Below are positions 20,504-32,670 of a DNA stretch of 64,000 nt, piece by piece. The notes beneath the pieces were generated by a model. That model did no database searches. It saw only the letters and a list, made by a program, of their open reading frames with translations, and had not been told where the DNA came from. The first letter of the stretch is position 1. Each line of letters opens with the position of its first letter. The stretch lies in assembly GCA_034620365.1 (NCBI GenBank), contig JAQGEQ010000225.1, positions 372,001 to 436,000 of the forward strand, read 5' to 3'. Both the position numbers and the translations under genes were made by a program. This DNA is from Pegea sp. RAD2-039. Its lineage: Eukaryota > Chordata > Thaliacea > Salpida > Salpidae.

Positions 20504-23500
20504 CATGGTTACGGGCCAGTAGCAACCATCTTGTTGCTAACAGTTTTCAAAAAACTTTTTAAATTAAGCTTTTACAACAAGTTGAAATACTCGATTGTGA
20601 TTGGTTAAAAAATTTAAAAATAAAAAGTAACTTGCCAACAGCTGAATTTAAATTTGATTTTTTTAAGTCTTACCTTAGTCCAGTTTTATTTCTAAATTTA
20701 TTCATAATTTTAATCTTTTTAAGCAAAAAAATCCGCCAATAAAAAAGACTTGCTCCAAATAAATCTCCAAATAAATTAACGCTGAAGAAAATTCGTTAAC
20801 TTTTTGGCTAAAATATCTTTTTCCAAAAAACTTATACCCAAATAACCGCGGTTTATCTATCAGCTGATATTTTTAACGTTTCAGTTCTGGTTTTTACAAA
20901 AGTTTTACTTTAAAATTCATTTCTATTTTAGTATTTTGCGTTTTTACATCAAACCAAATAATTTATTTGAAACTTTTAGCTTCACATTAACAACTTAAAA
21001 ACATGATAAACATCTGCTTTCAATACTCGATTTTTAACAATTGTATCTAGAAACACAACTAAAACAATAAACAACTTTATTAAATTTAATTTGCATTCAT
21101 TGTCAGATGCTTTTAAGCAATTTATTATTTTTATGGCAGTTTTATTCGCTGGCTGTAGTTGTTTCATGTTTACTTAATAAACTTTAAATAATTAACAATT
21201 AAGTAGACATGTTTTAAAATTAATCGATAGAAATTTTTTCTAAAGATGTTTTAGACAATTAAGAAAGATTTTAGTGTAAAGACTTTACATGAAGAGTTGC
21301 CAAGTTTTAATTTTCTAATTTTGATTAAGTTGATGGTCAAAAATCTTTTTTAGAAAACCCATTTTATCTTGTAAATTAAACAGGGTTTCACTTTGAATAA
21401 TTAAAAATGAAATCAAATTTCAAAATGCTTTAAACATAAGTTTATATAAACTTTTTCTAATCAAGTCTTTTACAATTTTGAAATAATTCCTTATTAAAAC
21501 TTTTTTATAACTAAAAAACTAATAATAAGAACAGAAATAATTTTTGTCATTTAATTTAAGTTTAGATTTTAAATGTCGATTAAAACTTGTTCAATTATTT
21601 TTAGTTAACACTTGTAGTTAACACAGATACAAATTTGATTTTTTTGCTGATATTATTAAAATTTCAACTAATTACATTTTCGCATATTTTTTTTGAAATC
21701 AGTAATCTGACTTTTTTGAAGCGGAGATTTGCTGAAACGGAAAAAGATAAACTAAAAAAAGACGAACTGGTTATAGATTTTGTACATGGCAACATTACCA
21801 CAATCAACTAAGAACTAACATTTTCTGAAATAAACCCAGTCGATATAGAAATTATCTTTTACAAGACACTTAAAGATTGCAAAAATAAACGAAAAATTCG
21901 GATATATAAAATTCTGCAACAAAAAACTAAAGTAAAGATAAAAAATACAGTTTTGTTTCGAATATAAGTAACTAAGAAAGTAGCGACAATAGAAAGAAGT
22001 TTGAGATAAAGATGTTGATTGTAGAAAGAGTTTTCTTTCTATATAATATGTGAGATATCAATGATAATATGAAAAGACTCTCTCTTCTAACTGCGAAGAG
22101 CTTTTCAAACTTTATCTAATAGAGGCTATAATAGATAGATAAGATACATTGTTTAGCTATTAAATAAAGTTTAAAAATCTCTTGCAAATAATATTATTAA
22201 AGCAATTTAAAATGAAACTTTTGTGTTAGACTATTTTGTATGAGAATATTTTAAAAATTTTATTGAAATATAATTGATTATAATATATATTATACATAAT
22301 TATCGGTTATTTTTTTTAACCGGTTGTCAGTTATCAACCAGGTAACTTAGGCCTACAGGCTCAATAATTAATGTATGTTACTATTTTATTGCTAACTATT
22401 AGTTAAAATATATTATTAGAATAATATTATAGAATTATTATTCTAAATTCTATATTATAGAATATATTATTATATAAAAGTAAGTGTAAGAATAGTTTAT
22501 AAATCCAAAATTTCAAAATCTATTTTATTGGTACATAAATTTAAATATTCTGAATATTAATTCAATATAACATACAACAAAATTGTATTTTAAGCATTCC
22601 AAGTGTTTAATAAATAAAATCAGTGAACATTATAAGTTACTACTAATGGATAACTACATTAAATAGAAGCTCTGAAAACAACAGTTAATTACCATTTTAT
22701 TTATAATAGATGTATGAAATACTCCATCAAGTTGATGATAAAGAAACACAAAACTTCTTGACTTTTTCTATTTAACTTTTCCTATTTAATCAAATTTTTA
22801 ATCATTTTACGCATGAAGTCAAACAATTTTTAGTCAAATTTAAGGTTTTCTGATTTTATGATAATGAAATAATTAAGTAAATTACTGGTTTTATTTAATA
22901 AATTGTATTAAATTAAATTTTGGCATATCACTCATTCAGTACTTTTGTTCTAAAAGATTTAATTTTTAGTATTTTTTAAACTAAATTTTATATTTTTGTT
23001 TCTAAATTGGCGAAAAGCATAAGCTATACACAAGAAAAAGTACTTTTATAAAATAATAAATTATCTTAATCTAAAGAAATAATTTATAAATTTAATTCAA
23101 GTTTTATTTTTGACAAAAATTACAGATTTTTAAATTTTTTTTAAAGAAAAAAACTTTTTTGATAATATAACGTGATAATACTTTGTGAAGTTTGAACATT
23201 AAACAAAAATTAACACATCATATTTAAAAAATAAATGCGAAACGAAATCTTATAAATTATTATTTATATTTATTTGTTTTGTTACTTTAATTTATAGTAG
23301 AATTATAATAGAATTAATTTTAGCCGCAAATATCTATTATATCAATTTAATTTATTTGTTTATTTTTCTTTTGCTTTAAAATAACAAATAATAAAAGTTA
23401 ATAATTTGAAGTATTTATTACTATTGAAATTTAAATTATTAACTTGTCAGCTTGCTTTTTACTTTTTAATTTTTTTACTTTGTATCAATTTTTTATTGTT

Positions 23501-23803
23501 TTTAATAAATGACTTTGAAAATTTATCTTCCTAAATTTTTAAATTAACTTATTAATTAATTATTAATAAAAAATATTTATTAGAAATAACTTTTAATAAG
23601 TTGAAAACTTTTGTTATATGGTTTTATGACTTTTATAATAATCAGTTTTTATAAATTACATTGTACTTTAGAATACTTAAATAAATATATTTTTATGTCT
23701 ATAAAAAGATATATAATTCATATAATTATTCAAATTTAGGATATTATTTGATATTTAATATATAATAATTTTTTATTTTATTTTTAGATTTAAAAAACTG
23801 AAA
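20504..23803. other. AT-rich intergenic DNA
   Basis: Holds the poly(A) signal at 20619-20624 and then about 3 kb of very AT-rich DNA. A short inverted repeat (CGGTTA, T-run, TAACCG) sits at about 22303-22323, next to a less AT-rich patch. AT-only palindromic sequence runs through 22400-22490. No gene is supported. An acceptor (TATTTTATTTTTAG) at about 23776-23789 precedes DPM3. Confidence 0.5.
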
Positions 23804-24082
23804 ATGACAAAACTAATGGAATGGTTGTTTGGTTTGAGTATTATTCTATCTATTTGGACATCTATTGTATTTAAATATGTTGAAAATATTCCTTCACAAG
23901 TTTATGATTTGGTTTTTATTACACCTTTACTATTAGTTGCTTTATTTGGATTATTTTCAATCTCTATAATTGCTTATAGAGTAAAAAGTTTTAATGATTG
24001 TATTGAAGCTGCTGATGAACTAAAAGATCAAATCAAAGAAGCAAGAAAGGACCTCTCTTCTAAAGGAATGAAGTTCCAATAG
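23804..24082 (+). CDS. DPM3: Dolichol-phosphate mannosyltransferase subunit 3
   Basis: A 92-aa protein, the same length as human DPM3. It begins MTKLMEWLFGL, has two transmembrane helices (about residues 6-26 and 33-58) and ends in the conserved cytosolic coiled coil YRVKSFNDCIEAADELKDQI with EARKDL after it. DPM3 tethers the catalytic DPM1 to the ER membrane, with DPM2, for synthesis of dolichol-phosphate mannose, the donor for N-glycans, GPI anchors and O-mannosylation. The coding part is a single exon; a splice acceptor lies 15 bp before the ATG, so there is a 5' UTR exon or a spliced leader. AATAAA follows at 24272. The codons are AT-rich like the surroundings. Confidence 0.95.
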   Translation: MTKLMEWLFGLSIILSIWTSIVFKYVENIPSQVYDLVFITPLLLVALFGLFSISIIAYRVKSFNDCIEAADELKDQIKEARKDLSSKGMKFQ

Positions 24083-24271
24083 ATGTAGTTTTAACATGCA
24101 AAAAAATTGTCTATAAATAATAGACTATTTATTCTAAAATTATTATTGTTTAGTCAGTTTTATAAATATAACAGTGAATATTTTTCCTTTTCTTTTTATA
24201 AAATCATTTAGAGAACTTATGTGTCTGTAATACTTGATGATTCAAAGATGATAAAGTTGTTTAATTGTTTC

Positions 24272-24277
24272 AATAAA
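24272..24277 (+). terminator. Poly(A) signal of DPM3
   Basis: AATAAA 190 bp after the DPM3 stop; a second one lies at about 24299. Confidence 0.45.
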
Positions 24278-24483
24278 ACTTTTGTTGAAGTATTGGTACA
24301 ATAAAAACTTTGGTTTAAAGTACAGTAAAGTTGGTTTAAGCCTTGCTTAGATAAGATTTTAGTAATTATCTTGATTTAGAGGCAAATTTCTTTTCTAACA
24401 ACTTATTTAATGATAAATCTTATGTTTAGTGGTTTAAAATTTTACTAATTGTAAACAAATTTTGTGGTAACTTTTATTTATTT

Positions 24484-24745
24484 ATTTATTACAATAAATG
24501 CGAAGGAGGATGCCTGAAGAGAGCACCTCTTGCTAACACACATTCTTGCAAATAACATCTATTTAGCCAAAATTATAGAAAGTAAAAGATGTAACACATG
24601 GTATTTCAGTAGTCCTCAAAACATATAACAGTGAACAATTACATAGAATGTTAATAATATAAGAAAGAGAAATAAAATCATATGTTGAAAAAAATGTTGG
24701 CAATATTAAAACAGTTCAACTTCTTGAACAACACGAGTTTACTTG
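24484..24745 (-). mobile_element. LINE 3' fragment, second copy
   Basis: About 260 bp closely related to the 8.1-kb element (shared GGAGGATGCCTGAAGAGAGC, CATTTCAGTAGTCCTCAAAACA-type and ACATAGAATGTTAATAATAT-type segments). Read on the minus strand it is 3' UTR ending in an ATAAAT-type tail near 24484-24500. It is 5'-truncated near 24745, in the last codons of ORF2. Confidence 0.85.
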
Positions 24746-25254
24746 ATAATGATGACCAATCAACAATAATAATTAATCTATTTTACTGAAAATAAGTAGA
24801 ATCATAAAAATTTAATTTGAAACACAATTTATGATTTAGTTTTTTAAATTGCTTCAAAATTATTTGCTTTAATATTACAAGATATTTCTAACTGTGACTG
24901 AAAAACTAGAAGATGAAGAATAGTTTTTTGATAATTAAGTAATAAAAATAGATGAACAAGTTTTATTATTGACAAATATTTGATAAATCACCCAGGAAAA
25001 CAAACATTGTCAACATTTTTAGCCAATAAATCAGCTTTTAAAAGAATTTTGTTGAAAACTCAGCAACTTTAGGGGATTATAATTATATTGAAAAGCTGAG
25101 TAAGCATTTTCATCAATTAGATAAATAGTTCTAAGGTTTTGTTTCTCATTGAACCAAGTTTTGGAATTAAGAAGCCAATAAAACCTTATTCTTGTCTTAT
25201 ATTTATTTAGTGTTTCTATTTGTTCTATAAATTATATTTTTTCTTTATCAATTA
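24746..25254. other. AT-rich DNA between LINE fragments
   Basis: No open frame, repeat or splice-bounded island recognised. Confidence 0.5.
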
Positions 25255-25350
25255 TATAACGATCTTATATTATCTTTTAGCTTATATTGTTTGCAATAAG
25301 ATCTGTAAATTTGTCATCTGCAGCCATGTGTTGACTAAAATTAAATAAAA
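25255..25350 (+). mobile_element. Second LINE-like 3' tail family, copy 1
   Basis: Shares TTTTAGCTTATATTGTTTGC, a degenerate AATAAGATCTGTAAATTTGTC block and GCAGCCATGTGTTGA, then an A/T tail, with a copy at about 38.16 kb and a fragment at 30.95 kb. The TGTTGA(ATAAATAAATA) ending is typical of a non-LTR 3' end. No coding part remains. Confidence 0.6.
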
Positions 25351-25992
25351 AAAGATTCTCAAGCTGCTGACTATAAATTCATCCGCTAGTAATGATAACG
25401 AGTATTTAATAATTTATCTTTTCCAAATTTATTTATAAATCAATTTTTCAGTTTATTTTAAGCAAATAATTTCAAATATTTAGTTGAAATTTTAAATAAT
25501 TTTTTAAATTAAAAACTCTTTCTGAAAATTATTTAGTTTTTTTCATGATAAAAAATTATAAATGCGAGAAAAAGTGTTTCAAAATAAAAATTTAAAAACT
25601 TCTGAACAGCAAATTCATTAGAAGTTTTTACGACTGAAGTTTATTTAAACAAAAAATTATTGATTTCTATTTTTAAAACCACTTGAAACAAAAAAATCAT
25701 AAAAAATTTATAGAAGTTATTTAAAGTAAAAAAAAGTTTTTTAACTGAATTTGAAAGTTTCTAAACTGAAAAAAATCTTTAAGATCAGATCAAAAAAAAA
25801 ATTAAAGATTGAATTAGAGTTTATTGAACAGTATCATGACAAATACAAATAATTAATAGTTCAGACAAATCCGATTAAACTTTAAAATCAGTAGAAGGAT
25901 CTAGAAATTTGGAAGAAGAATCATAGATCACGATATGATCAGAAGAAGATAAATTGCACAAAAATGATAAATAAAAAAAATGAGAAGAAAAT
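25351..25992. other. AT-rich DNA downstream of the minus-strand 170-codon frame
   Basis: A minus-strand AATAAA (plus-strand 25820-25825) about 170 bp beyond the stop at 25993 could end the 170-aa gene. Nothing else is seen. Confidence 0.4.
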
Positions 25993-26505
25993 TTAGTCTT
26001 GCCACTTAAAACCACTGTTATCGACCCCATTCAAGTATTCAAACTGGACCAGATCTTGATTGTTCAAACTGCTACGCAGAGGTGGTCGCCCCAATTGGTT
26101 GACCGCGACCCAAGACTCATTTAGGGGTCGCTTCTTCTTGCGAAGACTGCTTCTTATCGATGAGTAGGCTCTTTGAAATGCAGTTTTTTGAAAATCAACC
26201 TCTTTGTTGTGAGAAAACTTGATTAATCTGTTAAGAAATAATGACGTAAGCGCGATGACGTCACAATCGAACGCGATGAAGTACTTCTCGCTTCTGGTTA
26301 TTGATCTGCCATGACCAGGAGATGACCCAGAGTCACAAATAGTCCCATAATCATTTGAATACTTGATAGGGTGATTATTGCTGCTGTTGTTGATATTTTC
26401 GAACGGAATCTGTTGAATAAAAGATGAGCTAGAAGAAGATACCACTAGAAGGCGTATTTGCAAGCAAATTAGTCGGCAGAAGCACTCACGCTTATTGGTG
26501 AACAT
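25993..26505 (-). CDS. Unidentified 170-aa protein, directly downstream of Munc18
   Basis: An open frame from ATG at 26505 to TAA at 25993, GC-richer than its flanks and not low-complexity overall. It starts with a Cys/Leu-rich stretch (MFTNKRECFCRLICLQ), then a Ser/Asn-rich linker (NINNSSNNH), then a more ordered half with AFQRAYSSIRSSLRKKKRPL, SWVAVNQLGRPPLRSS and FEYLNGVDNSGFKW. No family is recognised. A splice acceptor (TGCAATAG) ends 6 bp before the ATG and only 53 bp separate it from the Munc18 stop. Two readings fit: second gene of an operon, or an alternative C-terminal exon of Munc18, since two phase-0 donor candidates (CAG|GTG) in the last Munc18 exon would join it in frame. Confidence 0.6.
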   Translation of the reverse strand: MFTNKRECFCRLICLQIRLLVVSSSSSSFIQQIPFENINNSSNNHPIKYSNDYGTICDSGSSPGHGRSITRSEKYFIAFDCDVIALTSLFLNRLIKFSHNKEVDFQKTAFQRAYSSIRSSLRKKKRPLNESWVAVNQLGRPPLRSSLNNQDLVQFEYLNGVDNSGFKWQD

Positions 26506-26513
26506 GCGGATCT
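26506..26513 (-). promoter_or_regulatory. 3' splice acceptor between Munc18 and the 170-aa frame
   Basis: On the minus strand CTGCAATAG ends at 26512, 53 bp after the Munc18 stop (26565) and just before the ATG at 26505. It parallels the spacing before SLX1 and the CHK2-type kinase. Confidence 0.5.
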
Positions 26514-26564
26514 ATTGCAGCAATTGTGGTTAGTATAAGCAGCTGGTTTCAGTGGCAATGACTG

Positions 26565-29500
26565 TCAGATGTTTGATTCTTCTCCGCTAGCGTGTTTAGC
26601 GGTCACCTGTGGTTCAGAAGCCACCTGTGGTTTGTCGGTGAGGTTCATGAGTTGAATGAGAAAGTCGTTTGGATGCCACATATGAGTTGAACCTGTGATA
26701 TATCATGATGGTTTCGATTTGAAGAAGATGAGGGGTGTTACAAGACATCAATACGGACGACAACGACATGCGATCTTGGATTTAGAGGGAACTTCTCAAT
26801 TTTCAACCAGCTTCAGTTTCAGAAAAAAAAGTAAACAAAAAAAAGGAGAAGAAAAGGTTGAAGGGAGTTTAACTGAATTTGACAGTTTGAGTTAAACGCG
26901 CGACGTCTTCCAGGAACGAAACAGGATTGATACAATTAGTTGAACCTTTAAGACAGACGACAACAAGCGATATACGTACGTGACCAGGTCCCCAAATAAC
27001 AGGTCAGTGAAAAATAAATGAAATTGACGAGTTAGTGACAAGTTGAAGACTGCGAAAGATCGCGAAGTAAACACCTCACCTAGCAACACTTCCCACTTCT
27101 GGTTCTTGGACCTCATCAAGTTAGTGACCTCATAAGCGGCTCGCATCTCTGAGCAAGTCATGCCCCCAATCACAAAGACAAAGAGACGTGGACCAGACTT
27201 GTACTCAGATGGACCTTTCTTCTCATGCCACTGGTACCTAGCACTGGTTTAATGTTAGTATTAAAGTGACCACATGTGACCAAGGTACCTTCTAGCCCCG
27301 GTTTTACTGGTTGCTGCCCCACGACCTGATAGGAACGGGAACAACTTCTCATCGAGCTTATCTTCGATCGCCATGATCATGACATCTTTTAGGATCGGCG
27401 TCCATCGCGATAATTGATAAGTCGCTTCATGTTCAAGACGATTCAACTTCGGAGCGCTTCTCTTAGAGTTCTGATCAGGAGTTGGGATCAGATAAAGAAA
27501 TCTTAAGATGATCTCACCTCAGTTTGAATGATGTTTGTTCCTAACAGAGATAAGTTTTTGATAGAAGCTTCGTTGCCAGGTGATATACGCGCGTGCAGAA
27601 TCAACTTCTCAAGATTATGAGCAGGGATACCTGAAACAAGGACTTTTAAAAGAGCGGAAGAAGACATCCGGGACCTCTACCTCCTCGTTGAACGATGTAA
27701 AGAAGAATGATTCGGATTTTATCAGATGGATAAATATCTTGATCAAGTAAAATATGAACAACATTTTTCATTGGGTCTTTTATAGGGTTCCCCTGAGCAT
27801 CATTGCCCATCGCGAGGTCCTGTTCCACCTTACACAGCTTGTCAACTCTCTCTTGATAATGTTTCATACAATCTTCAGCCATATGCAAATGAGTTGAATA
27901 TTTAGAAAGCTCTTTCTGATACTGAGGCATCTTCTTCAACATATTTGATAAATCCTTCATCGTCGTCTTCTCACTCCCTCCCATTCGCTTCTCGCGCGCG
28001 AAATCTTTCAAGTGTGACGTCACCTTCCTGATGACAAACTAGTTGATGTATCACGTGATGATGATAGTCGAGATGTTACTTGGATACGTCAGCGATATGT
28101 TCGTGACGAAGCGACACCCATAAGTCGTCATCCTCATCTAGAAGGACTTGCTTCTCAGGTAGTCCTTGTTGCTGTTGATTCTCATATCTAATATTGAAAC
28201 TGTCCACCATTTGCCGGTCACTTGGGACATCGACTTACTTGTAGACGTCATTTTCAATTGGTAGCAGGTCTTGGACCATCGCTTGGTAAGTGAGTTCATG
28301 CAGAAGAACAGATACAGGGTCGAAGCCGCGATCGACGATTACCAGCTGTGATCGCGCTTTGTCTGGTCCTTCGCCCATTGTTGGGTTGTCCGCCTGTTAG
28401 TTAAAGGTGGTTAAAGGACAGGTGGTTGGTGGACAAGTGGACAAGTGGTCAAGTGGTTGGTGGATAAGTAGTTGGTGGACAGGTGGTTAAAGGACAATTG
28501 GTTAGTGGACAGGTGGTTGGTGGACAAGTAGTTGGTGGACAGGTGGTTGAAGAACAAGTGGTTGGTGGACAGGTGGTTAAAGGACAAGTGGTTGGTGGTC
28601 AAGTGGTTGGTGGACAAGTGGTTGGTGGACAGGTGGTTGGTGGATAGGTGGTTGGTGGATAGGTGGTTGGTGGACAGGTGGTTGGTGGACAGGTGGTTGG
28701 TGGACAGGTGGTTGGTGGACAAGTATTTGGTGGACAAGTGGTTAAAGGACTGGTGGTCAAGTGGTTGGTGGACAAGTAGTTGGTGGACAGGTGGTTAAAG
28801 GACAAGTGGTTGGTGGACAGATGGTTAAAGGACAAGTGGTTGGTGGTCAAGTGGTTGGCGGAGAAGTAGTTGGTGGACAGGCGGTTGGTGGATAAGTGGT
28901 TGGTGGACAGTTGGTCTAGTGGTTAGTGGACAGGTGATTGGTGGACAGGTGGTTGGTGGACAGGTGGTTAGTGGACAGGTGGTTAAAGGACAAGTGGTTG
29001 GTGGACATGTGGTTGGTGAACAGGTGGTTGGTGGACAAGTAGTTGGTGGACAGGTGGTTGGTGGACAAGTAGTTGGTGGACAGGTGGTTGGTGGATAAGT
29101 GGTTGGTGGACAGTTGGTCTAGTGGTTAGTGGACAGGTGGTTGGTAGACAGTTGGTACACTGGTTAGTGGAAAGGTGGTTAAAGGACAAGTAGTTGGTGG
29201 TCAAGTGGTTGGCGGACAAGTAGTTGGTGGACAGGTGGTTGGTGGACAAGTAGTTGGTGGTCAAGTGGTTGGCGGACAAGTAGTTGGTGGACAGGTGGTT
29301 GGTGGACAAGTAGTCGGTGGACAGGTGGTTAGTGGACAAGTAGTTGGTAGACAGGTGGTTGGTGGACAAGTAGTTGGTGGACAGGTGGTTAGTGGACAGG
29401 TGGTTAAAGGACAAGTGGTTGGTGGACAAGTGGTTGGTAGACAGTTGGTTAAAGGACAAGTGGTTGGTGGTCAAGTGGTTGGCGGACAAGTAGTTGGTGG

Positions 29501-30715
29501 ACAAGTGGTTAGTGGACAAGTAGTTGGTGGACAAATTGATGTTATTTATGGAATCATCAAAGTTTTAACTATCATAAACCACAAAAACATAACAAAATCG
29601 GAAATGACGTCATAATGCAGATAGCGGTGAGTATTTGAAAAGATGCTGTTAATTAAAAGTTCAAAGAATTTGGTTACCTTGAAAGCGTTCAGCTTGTTTT
29701 GTAGAAACTGAGCTAAAATCATAGAGTTCTCCCCTTCTCTACATATAACAGGTCACAAAATGATGATGTGAGTTGGTGAAGGACTTACTGGCGATATCTG
29801 ATTGCAGGGTACTCGCCCAGGGTGGCACACACTGTTGATAATTGCTCTGCGATCCGTTCTAGCACTCGCTCGCGTTTATTGATATGATCAGGACTGTATA
29901 TGGCTTCAAATGAATTTTGACAATCCAAAGAAAAAATCTGGCAGATAAATATTGGAGGTTAGTAATCAATAATAAGTTGAAAGTTACTTGTGATTCATAA
30001 GGGAGAAATGCGATGTTGACTTCTTTCAATGTTTTGATGTATTTAGTGATTTTACTCTGTCCAAGTAACTTGAATAGTGATTCTGGACAACCTATAACAT
30101 TTGCATAAAATCTTTTTGTAGAAATACAAAAAATAATTTGATTTTATCAACATTTACTTCTAAATTTTTTAATCTATTAAATAATTTTGGAATTTACTGT
30201 CAGTGAAATAGATGTGAACATATTTATATTTTCTATCCACATTAAAATCCTCGATAATTCTATCAATTGATTCCTTAGTTGGTGTAATGAAATAAATAAC
30301 TTCAAATGTTGGCATTGGTTGTCTGTTCTTTGATAAGTCTTCAACCACTAAAACATAAAAGTAGCTCTTGTATATGTTTGTAAAAGAAGATTTGATCTTA
30401 CAAAAGATCTAAACTACTAGATTAGCCATAACATGAACAGAAATAGGATTAAAAATTGTAATTAGTAGATTCACTTACAAGTGATTCCTTTATCTATTAC
30501 ATCTTTCATCTTACAGCACGAAGACATAATCCTTACACTCAATCTATCCAGAACAAGGATCTATAATGATTCAATATTTCATTGAAGTAAAGATAGAAAA
30601 ACTTTTTCAAGTTTTCATTGGATTTAAAAACATGAAATTATTTTGAAGTTAGAAAATACCTTCCATTTCGAAGAGGATGTTATCTTGTTCTGGTGAATTA
30701 TGTCCTCCATAATTT
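26565..30715 (-). CDS. STXBP1: Munc18/STXBP1-like Sec1 family protein, 13 exons, N-terminal exon missing
   Basis: An SM protein that clasps syntaxin and templates SNARE assembly in vesicle exocytosis. Exons on the minus strand: 30715-30660, 30560-30479, 30347-30198, 30091-29988, 29937-29789, 29738-29678, 28393-28239, 28187-28080, 28027-27681, 27630-27518, 27470-27289, 27237-27080 and 26692-26565. All phases agree and give 596 aa. Only about the first 10-15 residues of the 594-aa vertebrate protein are not found. Recognisable blocks: [33 protein letters not shown] with [79 protein letters not shown] and the final [11 protein letters not shown]. Closest to neuronal STXBP1/2 rather than STXBP3. 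The C-terminus runs about 25 residues past the usual end. Most introns are 50-60 bp; one of 1.28 kb holds a minisatellite. Confidence 0.95.
28397..29535 (+). repeat. 15-bp G-rich minisatellite in a Munc18 intron, about 75 units
   Basis: Tandem units of GTGGTTGGTGGACAG with common variants GTAGTTGGTGGACAA, GTGGTTAAAGGACAA and GTGGTTGGTGGATAA fill nearly the whole intron between the exons at 29678 and 28393. Higher-order 30- and 45-bp patterns repeat inside it. The plus strand is G-rich with regular GG pairs; the gene is transcribed from the other direction, so the G-rich strand is the template and the pre-mRNA is C-rich (CTGTCCACCAACCAC). The period is a multiple of three, so long frames of VVGGQ and of STNHL type are open on either strand; these are not proteins. 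Confidence 0.97.
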
Positions 30716-32670
30716 CTATGAAAGAATAATTTTCATTTTTACTAACAAGTATAAACAGCTTCATTATTATTTATTCTTTCTGATTACATCAACATCAACC
30801 TTATCTTTAAAATACTTTATTTAAAATATGAATTTCTTTAATAAATCATAACACTACCAGTTTCTTTACTTATTTTCTTATATTAAATTTTAAATTCAGA
30901 ATTTATCTTTTAATCTGCAGTATTTCTATTCTTTTTATATCAATTACTAAATTATGATACTTAAGACCTTTCCATTATCTTTCTGCTCATATTGTTTGCT
31001 TTTTTTATGGGAATATATTTTGTTGTTTTCAGTCAATAATATAAATAGAAATATTAATTATTTAGAGAATTTAGAAAAGAACTTACTTTCACCAATTCTT
31101 AACTTTAGAGTCATTCTCTTTATTTTAATAAAACTATTTATCAGTTAAATCCTTTAAAAAACAGCAGAATAACAAACATATTTTATGCAAATATACTTTT
31201 AATTAAAAATTTTAATGAAGCAACAATTTGTACAACTACTAAATTAAATGTATGAACGTAATAATGAAAATGATATAAAGATATATGTAATTATCATAAA
31301 ATTAAAATTGTATTACAAAGATATTCAAAGTTGTTACAGTAAAGAATATTTTATTTGATTATAAGTTTTATAATATTATAAATGTGATATAATAATAAAC
31401 CTTCATAAAAAATAATAAGCATTTGATAGATTTAGAAGTTGATTTTATAACAAAAAATTAAAAAAACAACAGAAAAATTATCAAAACAATAACAAATAAA
31501 TATGAAAATCTAATATTTATTCAAAATTTAAAACCCAGAAATTTATCAATATTTCTAGATGTCAATAAACTAAATTATTAACTAAAATGATGAGAAAATC
31601 ACTATAAAAATTAAGAACTAACAGAAAAAGTCATTAATTTTAAGATATTTTAATAAAAATAACCATTAGGTTAATTTTAAACAATTTAAATCAAAATAAC
31701 ATATCAAAAATAAAAAATATTGATTCAAATCTCTTAATGATCAATAAAATAAATAAAAAAGTTAATAAGTACAAAACCTTAAAAAGAAACAATTAAAATA
31801 ATTTGTTAAAACTATTTTAGAGTTAAATTTGGAAACAAGATAACCTTTCTATGTATAAATTCATATTTCTTTAAACAAACTGAGTAAAAACTCAAGGACA
31901 ATTTTTGAGTAGTGATTATTTCAACTAAATATTTTCGTACACAATTAAGCAATTCATTTTAAGCAAAAAAAGGTATAATAATAATTTTAAGTAGTTTACT
32001 AAATACTTCATTTAATTAATTGCCATAAATTAAAAAAAAAAACTAAAAATTTTAAACAATAAATTAATTAAGGTAAGTTAAATTACAAATAATTTACATT
32101 ATCTAATAAAAAAAGTTTTTTATTTACTTTTATCATTAAATAATTTGAATTAAAATTTATAAAAAAAAATATAATAATAAAAACAATTCATATCAGGTAA
32201 ATAGTAAAAACATAAATAAACTTTTAAAATATTTCAAAAACATTTTTTCTGTAGGTTAAACTCGAAAAAGTAAACAAAATAAAATTTAGCTAGAAGTTTT
32301 GTAAGAAGCCTTATAAATACTACGCCCCAAATAATATCAAATAATAAGATAACATTTTGTCTACAGTTTATTTATAGTATCTTTTGTGATTAAGCTTAAA
32401 TAGTGAAAATAAGAAAAATTCTTTGTTTAAAAATCTTTAAAATTACAATAAAATAGTTTTAAAAATATAGATAACTTTTATTAAACATTTGTTGATCGTA
32501 AACTTTTTTAAAATGATCAGCATTAAACTTAAGAAAATAAGATGTTAATACTTCAGTAAGAAAAAAAAAACTTTAAATTAAACTTCAAAGTTACCAAATA
32601 GTTCAAATACTACTTATAACAATAATAAATATTATTCATAAACTATAAAGTTGGAAGAAAGCCTCAGATC
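30716..32670. other. AT-rich DNA 5' of the recognised Munc18 exons
   Basis: Must contain, or lie before, the missing first Munc18 exon, which I could not find. A fragment of the second LINE-like tail family (GATACTTAAGACCTTTCCATT and GCTCATATTGTTTGC) sits at 30953-31002. Otherwise very AT-rich with no accepted frame. Confidence 0.5.
30953..31002 (+). mobile_element. Fragment of the second LINE-like tail family
   Basis: About 50 bp matching the start of the 38.16-kb copy (GATACTTAAGACCTTT, then CTCATATTGTT). The rest of the tail is missing. Confidence 0.45.

Noticed and set aside
22300-22330. Inverted repeat flanking a T-run as a transposon terminus
   Set aside because: Only six to eight bases pair and no partner end or target duplication is seen.
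26892-27173. Read-through extension of the Munc18 exon ([11 protein letters not shown] and onward)
   Set aside because: A GTGAGG donor ends the exon at 27080 and the true C-terminus ([11 protein letters not shown]) continues in phase at 26692.
28397-29535. CRISPR-like array
   Set aside because: Units are contiguous 15-mers without unique spacers, in an intron of an animal gene.
28411-29615. Long open frames on both strands (STNHL and VVGGQ repeats)
   Set aside because: They are the 15-bp minisatellite read in frame; the period is a multiple of three and the stretch is an intron of Munc18.
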